Positions 15,798 through 26,559 of a stretch of DNA of 64,000 bases are shown here, in pieces. Origin of the DNA: Croceicoccus sp. Ery15 (GTDB lineage: Bacteria > Pseudomonadota > Alphaproteobacteria > Sphingomonadales > Sphingomonadaceae); contig NZ_CP087588.1 in the NCBI RefSeq assembly GCF_020985305.1, forward strand, positions 2,530,501 through 2,594,500, written 5' to 3'. The position numbers were made by a program, and so were the translations under genes. Position 1 is the first letter of the stretch. Each line of letters starts with the position of its first letter. The notes below the pieces were generated by a model that was given only the letters and a program-made list of their open reading frames with translations, did no database searches and was not told the DNA's origin.

Positions 15798-18700
15798 TTG
15801 CTCGGATAATCGATGCCTCGATCGCCAACCGCCTGTTTATCGTTCTCGCCGCCGTCGCGGTAACGCTGGCCGGTTTCTGGGCGGTGCGCACGACGCCGGT
15901 CGACGCGTTGCCCGATCTGTCCGATGTGCAGGTTGTGGTCCGGTCAAACTATCCGGGTCAGGCCCCCCGGATCGTCGAGGAACAGGTCACCTATCCCCTG
16001 GCAACGACCATGCTCTCGGTGCCGGGGGCGAAAACCGTCCGTGGCTATTCGATGTTCGGTGACAGCTATGTCTATATCATCTTCGAGGACGGTACCGACC
16101 TCTACTGGGCACGCTCGCGCGTGCTCGAATATCTCAACCAGGTGCAGAACCGCCTGCCCGATGGCGTCACGAGCACGCTTGGGCCCGATGCAACCGGTGT
16201 GGGGTGGATCTACGAATATGCGCTCGTCGACCGGACCGGCGGGCACGACCTTGCCGGACTGCGCAGCCTGCAGGACTGGTTCCTGCGCTACGAGCTCAAG
16301 ACGATTCCCGGCATTGCCGAGGTCGCCAGCGTCGGCGGAATGGTCAAGCAATACCAGGTCGTGCTGGAACCTTACCGGATGGCATCGCTCGGCGTGACTC
16401 ACGCCGAGATCGTGAGCGCAATCCAGGCCGCCAACCAGGAAGCGGGCGGCTCGATCGTCGAGATGGGCGAAGCCGAATATATGGTGCGTGCCTCGGGCTA
16501 TCTCGGCGACCTCGACGATTTCAGGGCGATCCCGCTGCGCGCGGTGAGCGGCGGCGTTCCGGTCACGCTGGGCGACGTAGCGACGATCCAGGTCGGCCCC
16601 GAACTGCGCCGAGGCATCGCCGAGCTCAATGGCGAAGGCGAGGTTGCCGGCGGCATCATCGTTCTGCGTCAGGGTGCGGATGCAAGAAGCGCCATACAGG
16701 CCGTCGAACAGAAACTCGACGACTTGCAGGCAAGCCTTCCCGAAGGCGTCGAGATCGTCACGACCTACGATCGCTCTCAGCTCATTGATGCGTCTATAGA
16801 AAACCTCACCACGAAGCTCATCGAAGAGTTTATCGTCGTGGCGCTCGTATGCGCGCTGTTCCTCTGGCACGCGCGTTCGGCACTTGTCGCCATCATCACC
16901 CTGCCTTTGGGCGTGCTCGCGGCCTTCATCGTGATGCGCTTTCAGGGCGTCAATGCCAACATCATGTCGCTGGGTGGAATAGCCATTGCGGTCGGTGCGA
17001 TGGTCGATGCCGCCGTCGTCATGATTGAGAACGCGCACAAGCATCTCGAGCGATGGGAACACGAGAATCCCGATACCGTGCTCGCGGTGAAGGAACGCTG
17101 GCAGATCATCGCCGATGCATCGAAGGAAGTGGGACCGGCGCTGTTCTTCAGCCTGCTGATCATTACGCTGTCGTTCCTACCGGTCTTTACCCTGCAGGCG
17201 CAGGAAGGGCGGTTATTTGCACCGCTTGCTTTCACCAAGACCTATGCGATGGCTGCCGCGGCCATTCTTTCGGTAACGCTGGTGCCGGTGATGATGGGTT
17301 GGCTGATCCGTGGGAAGATCCCTTCGGAAGATTCCAATTTTCTAAACCGCTGGCTGACGAAAATCTATCGTCCGGGGCTCGACTGGGTCATGCGGCGCCC
17401 CAAGGCAACGCTGGCGATCGCGGCGCTGATCTTTCTGACCACCGCGATCCCCTTCACCCGGCTTGGCGGCGAGTTCCTCCCGCCGCTCGATGAAGGCGAT
17501 TTGCTTTATATGCCGAGTGCATTGCCCGGCCTTTCCCCCGGCGAGGCGTCGGCGCTGCTGCAGCGCACCGATCGCCTGATCAAGTCGGTCCCGGAAGTGG
17601 AAACGGTGTTCGGTAAAGCGGGGCGCGCCGATACGGCGACGGATCCGGCTCCCCTGACGATGTTCGAAACGACGATCCGCTTCAAGCCCCGCGAAGAATG
17701 GCGCGAGGGAATGACGCCCGATCTGCTGGTCGAGGAACTCGACCGGGTCGTCCAGGTGCCGGGCCTCGCCAATGTCTGGGTGCCGCCGATCCGCAACCGG
17801 ATCGACATGCTCGCGACCGGAATCAAGAGCCCGATCGGGGTCAAGGTGTCAGGCGACGATCTCGATCAACTGGAACGCGTTGCACTCGATGTGGAGCGTA
17901 TCGCCAAGACCGTGCCTGGCGTGAGTTCCGCGCTGGCCGAGCGGCTGTCGGGCGGTCGCTATGTCGATGTCGATATCGACCGGATGGCGGCCGCGCGATA
18001 CGGACTCAACATTGCCGACATCCAGCAGATCGTCTCTGGTGCAATAGGCGGCGCCAATGTCGCACGGACCGTCGAGGGGCTGGCGCGCTATCCGATCAAT
18101 GTGCGCTATCCCCGCGAAATCAGGGACAGCGTCGATGAACTCAGGGCCCTGCCGGTTCTGACGCCGTCCGGCCAACAGATTACGCTCGGCACTGTCGCCC
18201 GTATCGCCGTCAGCGACGGTCCGCCGATGCTCAAGAGCGAGCAGGGTCGTCTGACCAGCTACATCTATGTCGATGTCCGTGGCCGCGATCTTACCTCGGT
18301 GGTCGCCGATCTGCAGGAGGCCGTCGCCACGGGCGTCGATCTGCCTCCCGGCGTCAGCCTGTCCTATGCGGGCCAGTTCGAATATCTGACGCGCGCCTAT
18401 GAGCGACTGAAGATCGTGGTTCCCGCGACGCTCGCGATCATCTTCCTGCTGCTCTATCTCATTTTCCGGCGCTGGGACGAAGCCTTGCTGATCATGGGCA
18501 CGCTGCCCTTCGCGCTGACGGGCGGATACTGGTTGCTCTATCTGATGGGCTACAACCAGTCGGTGGCGACTGCGGTCGGCTTCATCGCGCTTGCCGGTGT
18601 CTCCGCCGAATTCGGCGTGGTGATGCTGATTTACCTGAAAGCCGCACTGGAGCGACGGCAAGCTGACCTGGGCGCCGAAGAAGTGGACGAGGCCATCCGG

Positions 18701-18961
18701 GAAGGCGCGCTCCTGCGCGTGCGGCCCAAGGCGATGACCGTCGCAGTCATCCTTGCGGGTCTCTTTCCGATCCTGATCGGCACCGGCGCGGGCTCGGAAG
18801 TCATGAGCCGCATCGCCGCGCCGATGGTCGGCGGCATGATCACCGCCCCGCTCCTGTCCATGTTCCTGCTTCCCGCCGCTTATCTGTTGTTGCGGCGTCC
18901 CCGTCCGGAAAAACCGGCGAACCCTCAAGGAGAAGAAGAATGCGTACCCCAACCTACATGA
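15794..18961 (+). CDS. cusA: Heavy-metal RND efflux pump, Cu(I)/Ag(I) type (CusA)
   Basis: The ATG at 15794 overlaps the adaptor stop and gives 1055 residues, the usual length. The N-terminus ([46 protein letters not shown]) and the transmembrane proton-relay motif [23 protein letters not shown] near residues 400-420 are of the CusA/SilA subgroup rather than the CzcA one (which has DFGxxxDGAxxxVEN). It would export Cu(I) or Ag(I) from the periplasm and inner membrane using the proton gradient. The 3' end overlaps the CusF-like lipoprotein gene by 22 bp. Confidence 0.93.
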   Translation: MIARIIDASIANRLFIVLAAVAVTLAGFWAVRTTPVDALPDLSDVQVVVRSNYPGQAPRIVEEQVTYPLATTMLSVPGAKTVRGYSMFGDSYVYIIFEDGTDLYWARSRVLEYLNQVQNRLPDGVTSTLGPDATGVGWIYEYALVDRTGGHDLAGLRSLQDWFLRYELKTIPGIAEVASVGGMVKQYQVVLEPYRMASLGVTHAEIVSAIQAANQEAGGSIVEMGEAEYMVRASGYLGDLDDFRAIPLRAVSGGVPVTLGDVATIQVGPELRRGIAELNGEGEVAGGIIVLRQGADARSAIQAVEQKLDDLQASLPEGVEIVTTYDRSQLIDASIENLTTKLIEEFIVVALVCALFLWHARSALVAIITLPLGVLAAFIVMRFQGVNANIMSLGGIAIAVGAMVDAAVVMIENAHKHLERWEHENPDTVLAVKERWQIIADASKEVGPALFFSLLIITLSFLPVFTLQAQEGRLFAPLAFTKTYAMAAAAILSVTLVPVMMGWLIRGKIPSEDSNFLNRWLTKIYRPGLDWVMRRPKATLAIAALIFLTTAIPFTRLGGEFLPPLDEGDLLYMPSALPGLSPGEASALLQRTDRLIKSVPEVETVFGKAGRADTATDPAPLTMFETTIRFKPREEWREGMTPDLLVEELDRVVQVPGLANVWVPPIRNRIDMLATGIKSPIGVKVSGDDLDQLERVALDVERIAKTVPGVSSALAERLSGGRYVDVDIDRMAAARYGLNIADIQQIVSGAIGGANVARTVEGLARYPINVRYPREIRDSVDELRALPVLTPSGQQITLGTVARIAVSDGPPMLKSEQGRLTSYIYVDVRGRDLTSVVADLQEAVATGVDLPPGVSLSYAGQFEYLTRAYERLKIVVPATLAIIFLLLYLIFRRWDEALLIMGTLPFALTGGYWLLYLMGYNQSVATAVGFIALAGVSAEFGVVMLIYLKAALERRQADLGAEEVDEAIREGALLRVRPKAMTVAVILAGLFPILIGTGAGSEVMSRIAAPMVGGMITAPLLSMFLLPAAYLLLRRPRPEKPANPQGEEECVPQPT

Positions 18962-19326
18962 TCCTGCTCGCGGCACCGCTGGCGCTTGCAGCTTGCGACG
19001 CTGCAGACGACAGCACCGGGACCATGATGTCTGACGAGATGGCGAACTCGGACAGTATGCCCATGTCAGGCGAAATGCCGATGGCGGAGGAGACCGGCGG
19101 CGAGCAGAGCGCCAGCGCGGAGGGAAAGGTAACAGACATCGATCCCGGGGCGGGCACCGTGACCATCGAGCACGGTCCGGTCGAAAGTATCGGATGGCCC
19201 GCGATGACCATGACCTTCGAAGCCGACGCGCAAATCCTCGAACAGGTCAGTGTCGGTGAGGGAATAGCCTTTGAATTTCGTACTGGAACCGAAGGCAGCG
19301 TCGTTACCTCGGTAACGCCGCGATAG
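18940..19326 (+). CDS. cusF: CusF-like copper-binding lipoprotein
   Basis: The 128-residue product has a lipoprotein signal ending in LALAAC (Cys18/19), a Met/Ser/Glu-rich linker ([17 protein letters not shown]) and a C-terminal CusF fold with [18 protein letters not shown], carrying the Trp and Met-x-Met pattern used to bind Cu(I)/Ag(I). It is clearly related to the domain fused on the adaptor two genes upstream, so the operon encodes two CusF modules, one tethered to the pump and one on a membrane via lipid. A hairpin follows the stop codon. Confidence 0.87.
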   Translation: MRTPTYMILLAAPLALAACDAADDSTGTMMSDEMANSDSMPMSGEMPMAEETGGEQSASAEGKVTDIDPGAGTVTIEHGPVESIGWPAMTMTFEADAQILEQVSVGEGIAFEFRTGTEGSVVTSVTPR

Positions 19327-19334
19327 CATGATGG

Positions 19335-19368
19335 GTGGGAGGCGCGCGGTTGCGCCGGTGCCTCCCAC
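19335..19368 (+). terminator. Hairpin between cusF and the second multicopper oxidase gene
   Basis: GTGGGAGGC (19335-19343) pairs with GCCTCCCAC (19360-19368), 9 bp with an inner GCGC/GCGC. No T-run follows, so it may be an attenuator or mRNA-stabilising structure rather than a full terminator. Confidence 0.4.
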
Positions 19369-19384
19369 GCAAAAACAGGTGAAT

Positions 19385-20926
19385 ATGCCCGGTATCGACA
19401 GGCCCGACTTTAAGGATCGCCGCGACTTCATGAAAAGCGCCGGCCTCGCGGCGACGGGTTTCGCGGCGCTGCCGCTGGTGGGTTGCGACACGCAAAGCAG
19501 GGTGTCGCTCGATCAGCGAGGAGCAAGCAATCCTCTTGCCATACCTCGGCTACAGGCCGGAACGATCGAACGGGGCGAGCGTGTCTTTCGCCTGTCCCTG
19601 ACACCGGGCGAGAAAGAATTCGTGCCCGGCACGCCGTCACCGACGATCGGTATCGACGCATCCTATCTCGGTCCGACCCTCGAAATGCGCCGCGGCGAAC
19701 AGGTTCGCTTTCATATCGACAACAAGCTTGCCGAGGATGCGACCGTCCACTGGCATGGTTTCGAACTTCCCGCCACCGCGGATGGCGGACCGCACCAACT
19801 CGTGCGGCCCGGCGAACGCTGGAGCCCGTCCTTCGAAATACGCCAGCGCGCTTCGCTATACTGGTATCATTCTCATACGCATCGCCGGGCCGGACCACAG
19901 GTCTATGCCGGACTTGCTGCCCCGATCTACGTGCGCGACGAGGAAGAGGATCGCCTCGATCTGCCGAGCCGGTACGGTGTAGATGATATCCCGCTCGTCG
20001 TGCAGGATCGCGTGATCGACAGCTCAGGCCGCCTCGTTTACCCGCTCAACATGCACTCGCGGATGATGGGGGTGATAGGTGAGCGCATCTATGTGAACGG
20101 AACGGCCAATGCCGTTTTCGACGCCACCGCCGGTCCGCTGCGCCTGCGGCTTCTCAATGGATCGAATGCGCGGTTCTACACCTTCTCGCTCGAAGGTGAT
20201 CGTCCGATGCAACTCATCGCAAGCGATGGCGGCCTGCTTGCCGCACCCCGCGAGATTCGCAGTCTTACCCTTGCCCCAGGCGAACGCGCACAAGTGATCG
20301 TCGACCTTTCCGAAGGGCGCCCGCTGCGCCTGAATGCCAGCAGTCCTGATAACGCCATGGGCATGATGGCCGGAGAAGGCGGGGGTATGATGGACGGCGG
20401 AATGATGGGAAACCGGACCGGTCGCGAGAGGCAGGGCCGCACCTTTTCGATCCTCGATATGCGTCCCTCCGGATCATCGACTCCAGTGATGCTCCCGCCC
20501 ACCCTGGCCGCGCTAGCCGCGCCAGACCCCTCGCTCGCCGTTCGCAGCCGCCGTTTCGTACTCGATATGGGCATGATGGGTCGGGGCATGGCGATCAACG
20601 GCGAGACCATGGACATGGATGTCATCAATCAGCGCGTACCGGTGGGTCAGTGGGAAATATGGGAAATCGCCAACGCATCGATGATGGCCCATCCCTTTCA
20701 TATTCATAATGTGCAGTTCCGCTTGCTCGACCGGGACGGTCGGCCTCCGCAGGCGGAAGAGGCGGGCTTCAAGGACACCGTTATCGTCAAGCCACGTGAA
20801 CAGGTCAGGCTGCTGTTGCGGTTCGAAGAGAATACCGATCCCGACAATCCCTACATGTATCACTGTCATATCCTCGAGCACGAGGACGCAGGCATGATGG
20901 GGCAATTCGTGGTCACGGCCAATTAG
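19385..20926 (+). CDS. Second multicopper oxidase (CueO/SufI-like)
   Basis: An ATG at 19385 with AGGTGA upstream gives 513 residues; an ATG at 19328 is possible but lies inside the hairpin region and lacks a ribosome site. A Tat-like signal ([16 protein letters not shown]) ends at a Cys (LVGC), so the protein may be lipid-anchored. The copper motifs are present: [22 protein letters not shown] and [16 protein letters not shown] Met-rich insert ([19 protein letters not shown]) occurs near residues 330-350. It is shorter and distinct from CopA of this window and probably oxidises Cu(I). It is in line with the Cus genes and the P-type ATPase. Confidence 0.9.
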   Translation: MPGIDRPDFKDRRDFMKSAGLAATGFAALPLVGCDTQSRVSLDQRGASNPLAIPRLQAGTIERGERVFRLSLTPGEKEFVPGTPSPTIGIDASYLGPTLEMRRGEQVRFHIDNKLAEDATVHWHGFELPATADGGPHQLVRPGERWSPSFEIRQRASLYWYHSHTHRRAGPQVYAGLAAPIYVRDEEEDRLDLPSRYGVDDIPLVVQDRVIDSSGRLVYPLNMHSRMMGVIGERIYVNGTANAVFDATAGPLRLRLLNGSNARFYTFSLEGDRPMQLIASDGGLLAAPREIRSLTLAPGERAQVIVDLSEGRPLRLNASSPDNAMGMMAGEGGGMMDGGMMGNRTGRERQGRTFSILDMRPSGSSTPVMLPPTLAALAAPDPSLAVRSRRFVLDMGMMGRGMAINGETMDMDVINQRVPVGQWEIWEIANASMMAHPFHIHNVQFRLLDRDGRPPQAEEAGFKDTVIVKPREQVRLLLRFEENTDPDNPYMYHCHILEHEDAGMMGQFVVTAN

Positions 20927-20939
20927 GGGAGAACGACAG

Positions 20940-23279
20940 ATGAGCGATGGGCACAATGCAATCGAGGGTACGGCGACCGACCCCGTTTGCGGAATGAGCG
21001 TGAAGATGGACGGCGCCCGCTTCATCGATCGACACGAGGGTGGCGACCATTACTTCTGCTCCTCGCGCTGCCTCGACAAGTTCCGCGCGGATCCGGAGAT
21101 GTATCTTTCGAAGGCGCACCTCGATGCTGTCGAGGATGTCCCGGAAGGTACGATATACACCTGTCCGATGCATCCGGAGATCCGGCAGCCGGGGCCGGGC
21201 TCCTGCCCGATATGCGGGATGGCCCTCGAACCCGAAACGGTCACCTTGAACGAGGGCCCCGATCCCGAACTCGTCGACATGCGGCGAAGGTTCTGGTGGA
21301 GCGCGCTCTTCACCCTGCCGCTCTTCGCCTATGCGATGGGCGACATGATCCCGTCGCGACCGTTCGATCAGGTCATCGAACCCGCTTTCGCGCAGTGGCT
21401 GCAGCTTCTGCTGGCCACTCCGGTGGTGCTTTGGGGCGGCTGGCCCTTCTTCACCCGCGCGCTGCAATCAGTCCGAACCATGAACCTCAACATGTTCACC
21501 CTGATCGGCTTCGGCGTTGCCATCGCTTATCTGTTCAGCCTTGTGGCAACCCTCGCCCCGGACATCTTCCCCGAGGCTTTCCGCGATCATGCGGGCCGGG
21601 TCGGCGTCTATTACGAGGCCGCAGCGGTTATCACGACCCTCGTGCTGCTCGGGCAGGTGCTCGAGCTTAAGGCGCGCGGATCGACATCGAGCGCCTTGCG
21701 AGCGCTTCTCGAACTCGCGCCCCCGACCGCGATGAAGATCTTCGGTCGCGGCGATGAGCGCGAAGTACCGCTCGATGAATTGACGTCGGGGGACCTGCTG
21801 CGCGTGCGTCCGGGCGACAAGGTCCCCGTCGATGGCACGCTCGAGGATGGAAGCAGCGCCATCGACGAGTCCATGATCAGCGGCGAGCCCATTCCCGTCA
21901 AGAAAAGCGCTGGCGATCCCGTGATCGGAGGCACTGTCAACCAGACCGGCAGCTTCACCATGCGCGCGACGCAGGTCGGCGCGGACACCATGCTCTCGAA
22001 GATCGTGCAGATGGTGGCGGAGGCGCAGCGCAGCCGGGCACCGATCCAGCGGCTCGCCGACCAAGTCACCGGATGGTTCGTCCCCATCGTCGTCCTTGTC
22101 GCTATCGTGAGTTTTGTCGTCTGGGCCATCTGGGGACCGGCACCGGCCCTTGCCTACGCGCTCGTCAACGCGGTCGCCGTTCTGATCATCGCCTGTCCCT
22201 GCGCGCTCGGACTGGCGACGCCAATGTCGATCATGACCGGCACCGGCAAGGGAGCCCAGCACGGCATCCTGATCAAGAACGCCGAAGCGCTCGAAACGCT
22301 GGAAAAGATCGATACGCTGGTCGTCGACAAGACCGGAACGCTGACCCGGGGCAAGCCTGATCTTGTCGACGTAAAACCGCAGCCAAATTTCGACGAGCAG
22401 GAATTGCTGAGCCTTGTCGCTGCCGTTGAGAGAGGAAGCGAGCATCCGCTCGCCCACGCGATCGTGGAAGGGGCTCAAAACAGGGGCGCTGCCATTCTCG
22501 ACGCTTCCGATATCGAATCCGTGACCGGCGAAGGTATCCAGGCAAATGTCGACAAGCGCCTGGTCGCGATCGGGAATGAAAAGATGATGGAGCGTATAGG
22601 GGCGCTCGAAGAAGGCTGGCGGTCAACGGCGGACGAAGGCCGAAGCCTCGGACAGACGGTGATGTTCGTGGCCGTGGACGGGGCACCGGCAGGCCTTATC
22701 GCTGTCGCCGATCCGATCAAGGAAACCAGCCGCACCGCTATTGCCGCGCTGCATGAGCGCGGCATCAAGATCGTAATGCTTACCGGCGACAGCGAAGCCA
22801 CCGCGCGTGCGGTAGCAAGCCAGGTCGGTATCGACGAAGTCGAAGCGAACGTCTCGCCCGAGGACAAACATCGCAAGATCGAGCAGTTGAAGAGCGAGGG
22901 TCGCCGGGTCGCTATGGCCGGCGACGGCATAAACGACGCACCCGCGCTTGCCGCTTCGCATGTCGGCATCGCGATGGGAACGGGTACCGATGTCGCGATC
23001 GAAAGCGCGGGCGTGACATTGGTGCGCGGCGACCTCGTCGGCGTTGTTCAGGCGCTCGTCCTGTCTCGGGCCACTATGCGCAACATCAGGCAGAACCTGT
23101 TCTTTGCCTTTGCGTATAATGCGCTCGGCATACCGGTCGCAGCAGGTGTCCTCTATCCATGGACCGGGTTGCTTTTGAACCCGATGATCGCGGCCGCAGC
23201 GATGAGCCTGTCTTCGGTATCGGTGATCGGCAACGCCCTGCGCCTGCGCGGCCTCGCTCTTCCCAAATTCGATACCTGA
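20940..23279 (+). CDS. Copper-transporting P1B-type ATPase with YHS and HMBD domains
   Basis: The 779-residue protein has, in order, a YHS domain (DPVCGMSV...[10 protein letters not shown], residues 15-55), a heavy-metal-binding domain ([11 protein letters not shown]...[11 protein letters not shown], about 65-102), then membrane helices with the Cu(I) motif [10 protein letters not shown] near 419-428, the phosphorylation site DKTGTLT at Asp463, and the hinge [10 protein letters not shown] near 660. It pumps Cu(I) or Ag(I) out of the cytoplasm using ATP. The cytoplasmic N-terminus resembles SilP/CopF-type pumps rather than HMA-domain CopA. It begins 13 nt after the oxidase gene. Confidence 0.94.
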   Translation: MSDGHNAIEGTATDPVCGMSVKMDGARFIDRHEGGDHYFCSSRCLDKFRADPEMYLSKAHLDAVEDVPEGTIYTCPMHPEIRQPGPGSCPICGMALEPETVTLNEGPDPELVDMRRRFWWSALFTLPLFAYAMGDMIPSRPFDQVIEPAFAQWLQLLLATPVVLWGGWPFFTRALQSVRTMNLNMFTLIGFGVAIAYLFSLVATLAPDIFPEAFRDHAGRVGVYYEAAAVITTLVLLGQVLELKARGSTSSALRALLELAPPTAMKIFGRGDEREVPLDELTSGDLLRVRPGDKVPVDGTLEDGSSAIDESMISGEPIPVKKSAGDPVIGGTVNQTGSFTMRATQVGADTMLSKIVQMVAEAQRSRAPIQRLADQVTGWFVPIVVLVAIVSFVVWAIWGPAPALAYALVNAVAVLIIACPCALGLATPMSIMTGTGKGAQHGILIKNAEALETLEKIDTLVVDKTGTLTRGKPDLVDVKPQPNFDEQELLSLVAAVERGSEHPLAHAIVEGAQNRGAAILDASDIESVTGEGIQANVDKRLVAIGNEKMMERIGALEEGWRSTADEGRSLGQTVMFVAVDGAPAGLIAVADPIKETSRTAIAALHERGIKIVMLTGDSEATARAVASQVGIDEVEANVSPEDKHRKIEQLKSEGRRVAMAGDGINDAPALAASHVGIAMGTGTDVAIESAGVTLVRGDLVGVVQALVLSRATMRNIRQNLFFAFAYNALGIPVAAGVLYPWTGLLLNPMIAAAAMSLSSVSVIGNALRLRGLALPKFDT

Positions 23280-23308
23280 GCGATGGGGACGGGACGGAGA
23301 TCGCAGGA

Positions 23309-23800
23309 GTGACGAATCAGACGATGCAGGATCAGGACCAAATCTCTGAGGAATCGCGCGAATGGCGCGGTGCTCATCCAGCCCTCTGGATCGCGATATT
23401 CGGAATTCTTATCGCATTCGCCTGGGAGATGCTTCAGCTTCCTTTCTACCAGTCGGGAGGTCTGTCGCCTGCCGAGGCAGCACGTCGCTGCGGCCTGGCC
23501 TCGTTCGGCGATGCCGGGATCATGGTGGCCGCTTATCTCGGCGCCTCTGTCGGCAGTGGTAAAACGCCGTGGCTCGTAGACTGGCCGATCTCGCGTTTGG
23601 TCGTGTTCCTGGGAATCGGCCTGGCCATTACTGCCATGGTCGAAGTGCTGGCTGTCGGTGCCGACTGGGGGTGGTCCTATAGTGCAATCATGCCGCTTGT
23701 GCCCGGGACCAAAATCGGCCTGGTACCGATCGTGATGTGGGTCGCGGTTCCCACCGCCACCTTGTGGCTCGCGCGCCGTCTCGGCACCGGACCCCGCTGA
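23309..23800 (+). CDS. Four-TM membrane protein of unknown function
   Basis: A GTG at 23309 with GGAG 9 nt upstream gives 163 residues; an ATG at 23324 is an alternative start. About four membrane segments are visible (ALWIAIFGILIAFAWEMLQLPFY, GIMVAAYLGASV, LVVFLGIGLAITAMVEVLAVGADW and LVPIVMWVAVPTATLWLA). A single Arg-Arg-Cys-Gly motif (AARRCGLASFGDAG) sits in the first loop. I do not recognise a named family. It follows the copper ATPase closely and is probably co-transcribed. It converges on the FTR1 gene with 17 nt between the stops. Confidence 0.65.
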   Translation: MTNQTMQDQDQISEESREWRGAHPALWIAIFGILIAFAWEMLQLPFYQSGGLSPAEAARRCGLASFGDAGIMVAAYLGASVGSGKTPWLVDWPISRLVVFLGIGLAITAMVEVLAVGADWGWSYSAIMPLVPGTKIGLVPIVMWVAVPTATLWLARRLGTGPR

Positions 23801-23817
23801 TCGCAAACCGGGATCTC

Positions 23818-25770
23818 CTATCCCTCGACAGCTGCCGGCTGCGGTCCCGATGGTGATCGACTTACCCGAAATCCGGCAATCAGGGCCAGCAGCGTGAGCA
23901 ATTGCGCGCCCATCGTCTCGACAGTCGGGAAGAAGCCGAGTTCGGCGAGGCGCGGCAAGCCCGCAATGAAGGTGGCGGAAAGAACTCCGGCCTCCTGGAA
24001 AGCGCCCACGCCCTTGCCCGCGAGAATGACCGCAAGGATCGCAATCAGGATAGCACTGTAGCGGAAGAACTGGGTGATCGGCAGTTTACGGCTGTAGCGC
24101 AGCATGGCCCATGCAATGAGCGCCAGCAGCGCGACTGCGGACAAGGCACCTGCCAGTATTATGCCGCTGCTCTGCGGGTTCCACAGGGCAGCGTAGAACA
24201 GGATGGTCTCGAACGCTTCCCGGTAGACAACCACGAATGCGAGACCGAAGAGAAACCATGCCGATCCGCGCGAGAGCGCCTTGCCCATTTTTTCCTGGAT
24301 ATAGCGCCGCCATTCCTCGGCCTGGGATTTGCCGTGCATCCAGATACCGACCGATGCGAGGATGACAGCCGCCAGCAGCGCGCCGATCCCTTCGGTCATC
24401 TCGCGGCTCGCACCGCTGATGCTGACGAAGTAGGTTGCTACGACCCAGGTGGCGACACCTGCCAGAAGAGCGGCGATCCAGCCGCCATGAACATAAGGCA
24501 ACACCTCGGTGCGCTGCGACTTTTTCACAAAGGCGATCATGGCGATCACAACCAGAAGTGCTTCGATCCCCTCGCGCAGCAGGATGGTGAACGCGCCGAG
24601 AAAGGTCGAGATTTCGCTGGCCGCCTCAGGAGCCAACGCTCCCTCGGCTCTGGCCAGCAGACTATCGATGCGAGCCCTTAGTTGCTGTAGTTCGGATGGA
24701 TTCGCACCGGACTCTATTCCGGCCCGGAATTGCCCGAGCGCCTGTTCTACCTCCCGCATCAAACCGCCATCGCGCGTTGCCAGGAGGGCCTCCAGGGGTT
24801 CAAACCCTTCGAGATAGGCAGACAGGGCAAGCTGCCGCGCTTCCTCTCGGTTGCCAGCCCGATAAGCTGACAGGCTGCGATCGAGCGTATCGCGAACGAA
24901 GGCGAGCGAACCTGTGTCATTTGCCTGTCCCACCGCATTGGGATTGGCGCGAAGATAGGCCATGACGGCGAGCGCACGGTCCTCGCCGATCTGCTCGGCC
25001 AGACTTTCCGGTGTGAGCGCGGCGAGCGTCGCGAGATCGGGGACAAGCTGGCGTATGCCATCATCTTCCCGCCAAATACGCTCGCCCTTGGCCACATCTT
25101 CAAAAGCAATGCTGCCGGCATGGAATGCAAGCGCCCAGCGATCCTCGTCGGACAGCGATGCGAAGCTGGGCATGGACGTTCCTTCCAGCCCTTGCGTGAT
25201 GACCTGGTAAAGCCCGAACGCACTGCGCTGCCGCGCCCGGTCGATATCGGTGAAGTCGATCGGCGGGGGATCGAGCGCCTGCATTGCGGCCGGTGGCGCA
25301 CTTCCGGCGGCGCCGTGACACGAGGCGCAGTTCTGCGCGAAGAGAGTGCGGGCGCGGACAAGGTCGGGCGCCTGCGAAGGGGCGAGCGGAACCGGGTAGG
25401 CTGTCAGCAACGAGGCTGCCAGCGCGCGCGCGAAGCGCCCAACTCGCTCGGCAGGTTCCTTGTTGGCGATCAGAGCTCGCAGCTGGTCCGATCGGCGGAT
25501 GAGTGCTTGATTGTCTTTAGTGTCCGGAAATGCAGCGACCTGCCGCGCCACGACATCGGAAAACTCCACCATTTCGCGATATTCGAATTCGTCGGCAACA
25601 CGTCCCTCGGAAACCGCGGAGGCGTAGTCGACCGCGATATAATCGAGCAGACGCCAGGTGGTTCGCACGTCGGGTTCTTCCGCGTTCGCGGTGACGGACA
25701 GACACAGCGCAAGCGCCAGCAGAATGAGCCGCAGTGCCGGATGGACGGTGGCGGAGACGATGCGATGCAT
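23818..25770 (-). CDS. FTR1-family iron permease with a fused cytochrome c domain
   Basis: The 650-residue protein has a signal peptide (1-30), a helical periplasmic region, a class I cytochrome c heme site CASCH at residues 148-152 with a downstream Met (TSMPSF) as likely axial ligand, and a C-terminal membrane domain with seven helices. That domain has the two FTR1 motifs REGIEALLV (about residue 399) and REAFETILF (about 517), which carry the Glu residues for iron. Such fusions could oxidise Fe(II) in the periplasm and pass Fe(III) through the permease, replacing a separate ferroxidase. It is transcribed alone on the minus strand. Confidence 0.9.
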   Translation of the reverse strand: MHRIVSATVHPALRLILLALALCLSVTANAEEPDVRTTWRLLDYIAVDYASAVSEGRVADEFEYREMVEFSDVVARQVAAFPDTKDNQALIRRSDQLRALIANKEPAERVGRFARALAASLLTAYPVPLAPSQAPDLVRARTLFAQNCASCHGAAGSAPPAAMQALDPPPIDFTDIDRARQRSAFGLYQVITQGLEGTSMPSFASLSDEDRWALAFHAGSIAFEDVAKGERIWREDDGIRQLVPDLATLAALTPESLAEQIGEDRALAVMAYLRANPNAVGQANDTGSLAFVRDTLDRSLSAYRAGNREEARQLALSAYLEGFEPLEALLATRDGGLMREVEQALGQFRAGIESGANPSELQQLRARIDSLLARAEGALAPEAASEISTFLGAFTILLREGIEALLVVIAMIAFVKKSQRTEVLPYVHGGWIAALLAGVATWVVATYFVSISGASREMTEGIGALLAAVILASVGIWMHGKSQAEEWRRYIQEKMGKALSRGSAWFLFGLAFVVVYREAFETILFYAALWNPQSSGIILAGALSAVALLALIAWAMLRYSRKLPITQFFRYSAILIAILAVILAGKGVGAFQEAGVLSATFIAGLPRLAELGFFPTVETMGAQLLTLLALIAGFRVSRSPSGPQPAAVEG

Positions 25771-25866
25771 GCGGGGTCTTTAAATCTTTTGCAAGTAACT
25801 CGCAATAGCAGCATGTGAGCGGAACCTTATTTCCTCCAACCCGCAATCGCGGGCAGATTTTGGAGC

Positions 25867-26484
25867 TTAGCTAGAGCGCAGTTCGCCGCGTGCCTGATTG
25901 AAGACTTCGGCACTTCCCCACACCGCCAGTCCTGCCATGATGCTCGCCACAACCAGATCGGGCCACGCACGGCCGGTGCCGAAAACGCCAATCGCTGCCG
26001 CCAGCACGGCGATATTACCGATCGCGTCGTTGCGCGAACAGATCCACACCGAGCGCATGTTCGCATCGCCCGAGCGATACCGGAACAGCATCGCGGCGAC
26101 GGCGAGATTTACCGCCAGAGCAAGAGAACCGATGGCGCCCATCGTTCCCGGGTCGGGCGACGCCCCGACAAAGAAACCCCAGATGGCCGAGCCGAGCACC
26201 CACAGGCCGAAAGCCAGCATGGTCGCCGCCTTTACGAGAGCCGCACGCGCGCGCCAGACGAGCGCCATCCCTGCTACACCGAGACTGATAGCATAGTTTG
26301 CCGCATCACCGAGAAAGTCGAGCGCGTCGGCCTGCAAGGCGCGCGAATCTGCAGCAATGCCTGCCACGATCTCCACGCCGAACATGATTGCATTAAGGCC
26401 CAGCGCGATCCACAGAATGCGCCGCCATGTCGGATCGTTGGTGCTTGCACCGGCCTCATCGGGACCGCAGCAGGTGTTTCCCAT
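25867..26484 (-). CDS. Cation diffusion facilitator (CDF) efflux protein, short form
   Basis: The 205-residue membrane protein has a Cys-rich N-terminus (MGNTCCGPDE) and about six helices with the CDF signatures ADSRALQADALDFLGDAANYAISL in helix 2 (Asp pair of the metal site) and SRNDAIGNIAVL in helix 5. The cytoplasmic C-terminal domain of classical CDFs is absent. It would exchange divalent cations for protons across the inner membrane. Its promoter overlaps a palindrome typical of MerR regulators, and a divergent merR-like gene lies immediately upstream, so it is probably induced by Zn, Cd or Pb. A paralogue is at 30724. Confidence 0.88.
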   Translation of the reverse strand: MGNTCCGPDEAGASTNDPTWRRILWIALGLNAIMFGVEIVAGIAADSRALQADALDFLGDAANYAISLGVAGMALVWRARAALVKAATMLAFGLWVLGSAIWGFFVGASPDPGTMGAIGSLALAVNLAVAAMLFRYRSGDANMRSVWICSRNDAIGNIAVLAAAIGVFGTGRAWPDLVVASIMAGLAVWGSAEVFNQARGELRSS

Positions 26485-26517
26485 TTACTCGACTCCTTGC
26501 GTCGATCCGCCCTATGC

Positions 26518-26538
26518 ACCTTGTAGTAACTACAAGGT
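26518..26538 (-). promoter_or_regulatory. MerR-type operator/promoter of the CDF gene
   Basis: A 21-bp near-perfect palindrome has arms ACCTTGTAGT and ACTACAAGGT around one central base. On the minus strand TTGACC overlaps its upstream edge and CATAGG follows after about 19 nt. That is the over-long -35/-10 spacing that MerR activators correct by bending DNA. Confidence 0.75.
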
Positions 26539-26559
26539 CAAGCGGTAGGAGCCTTTGTC

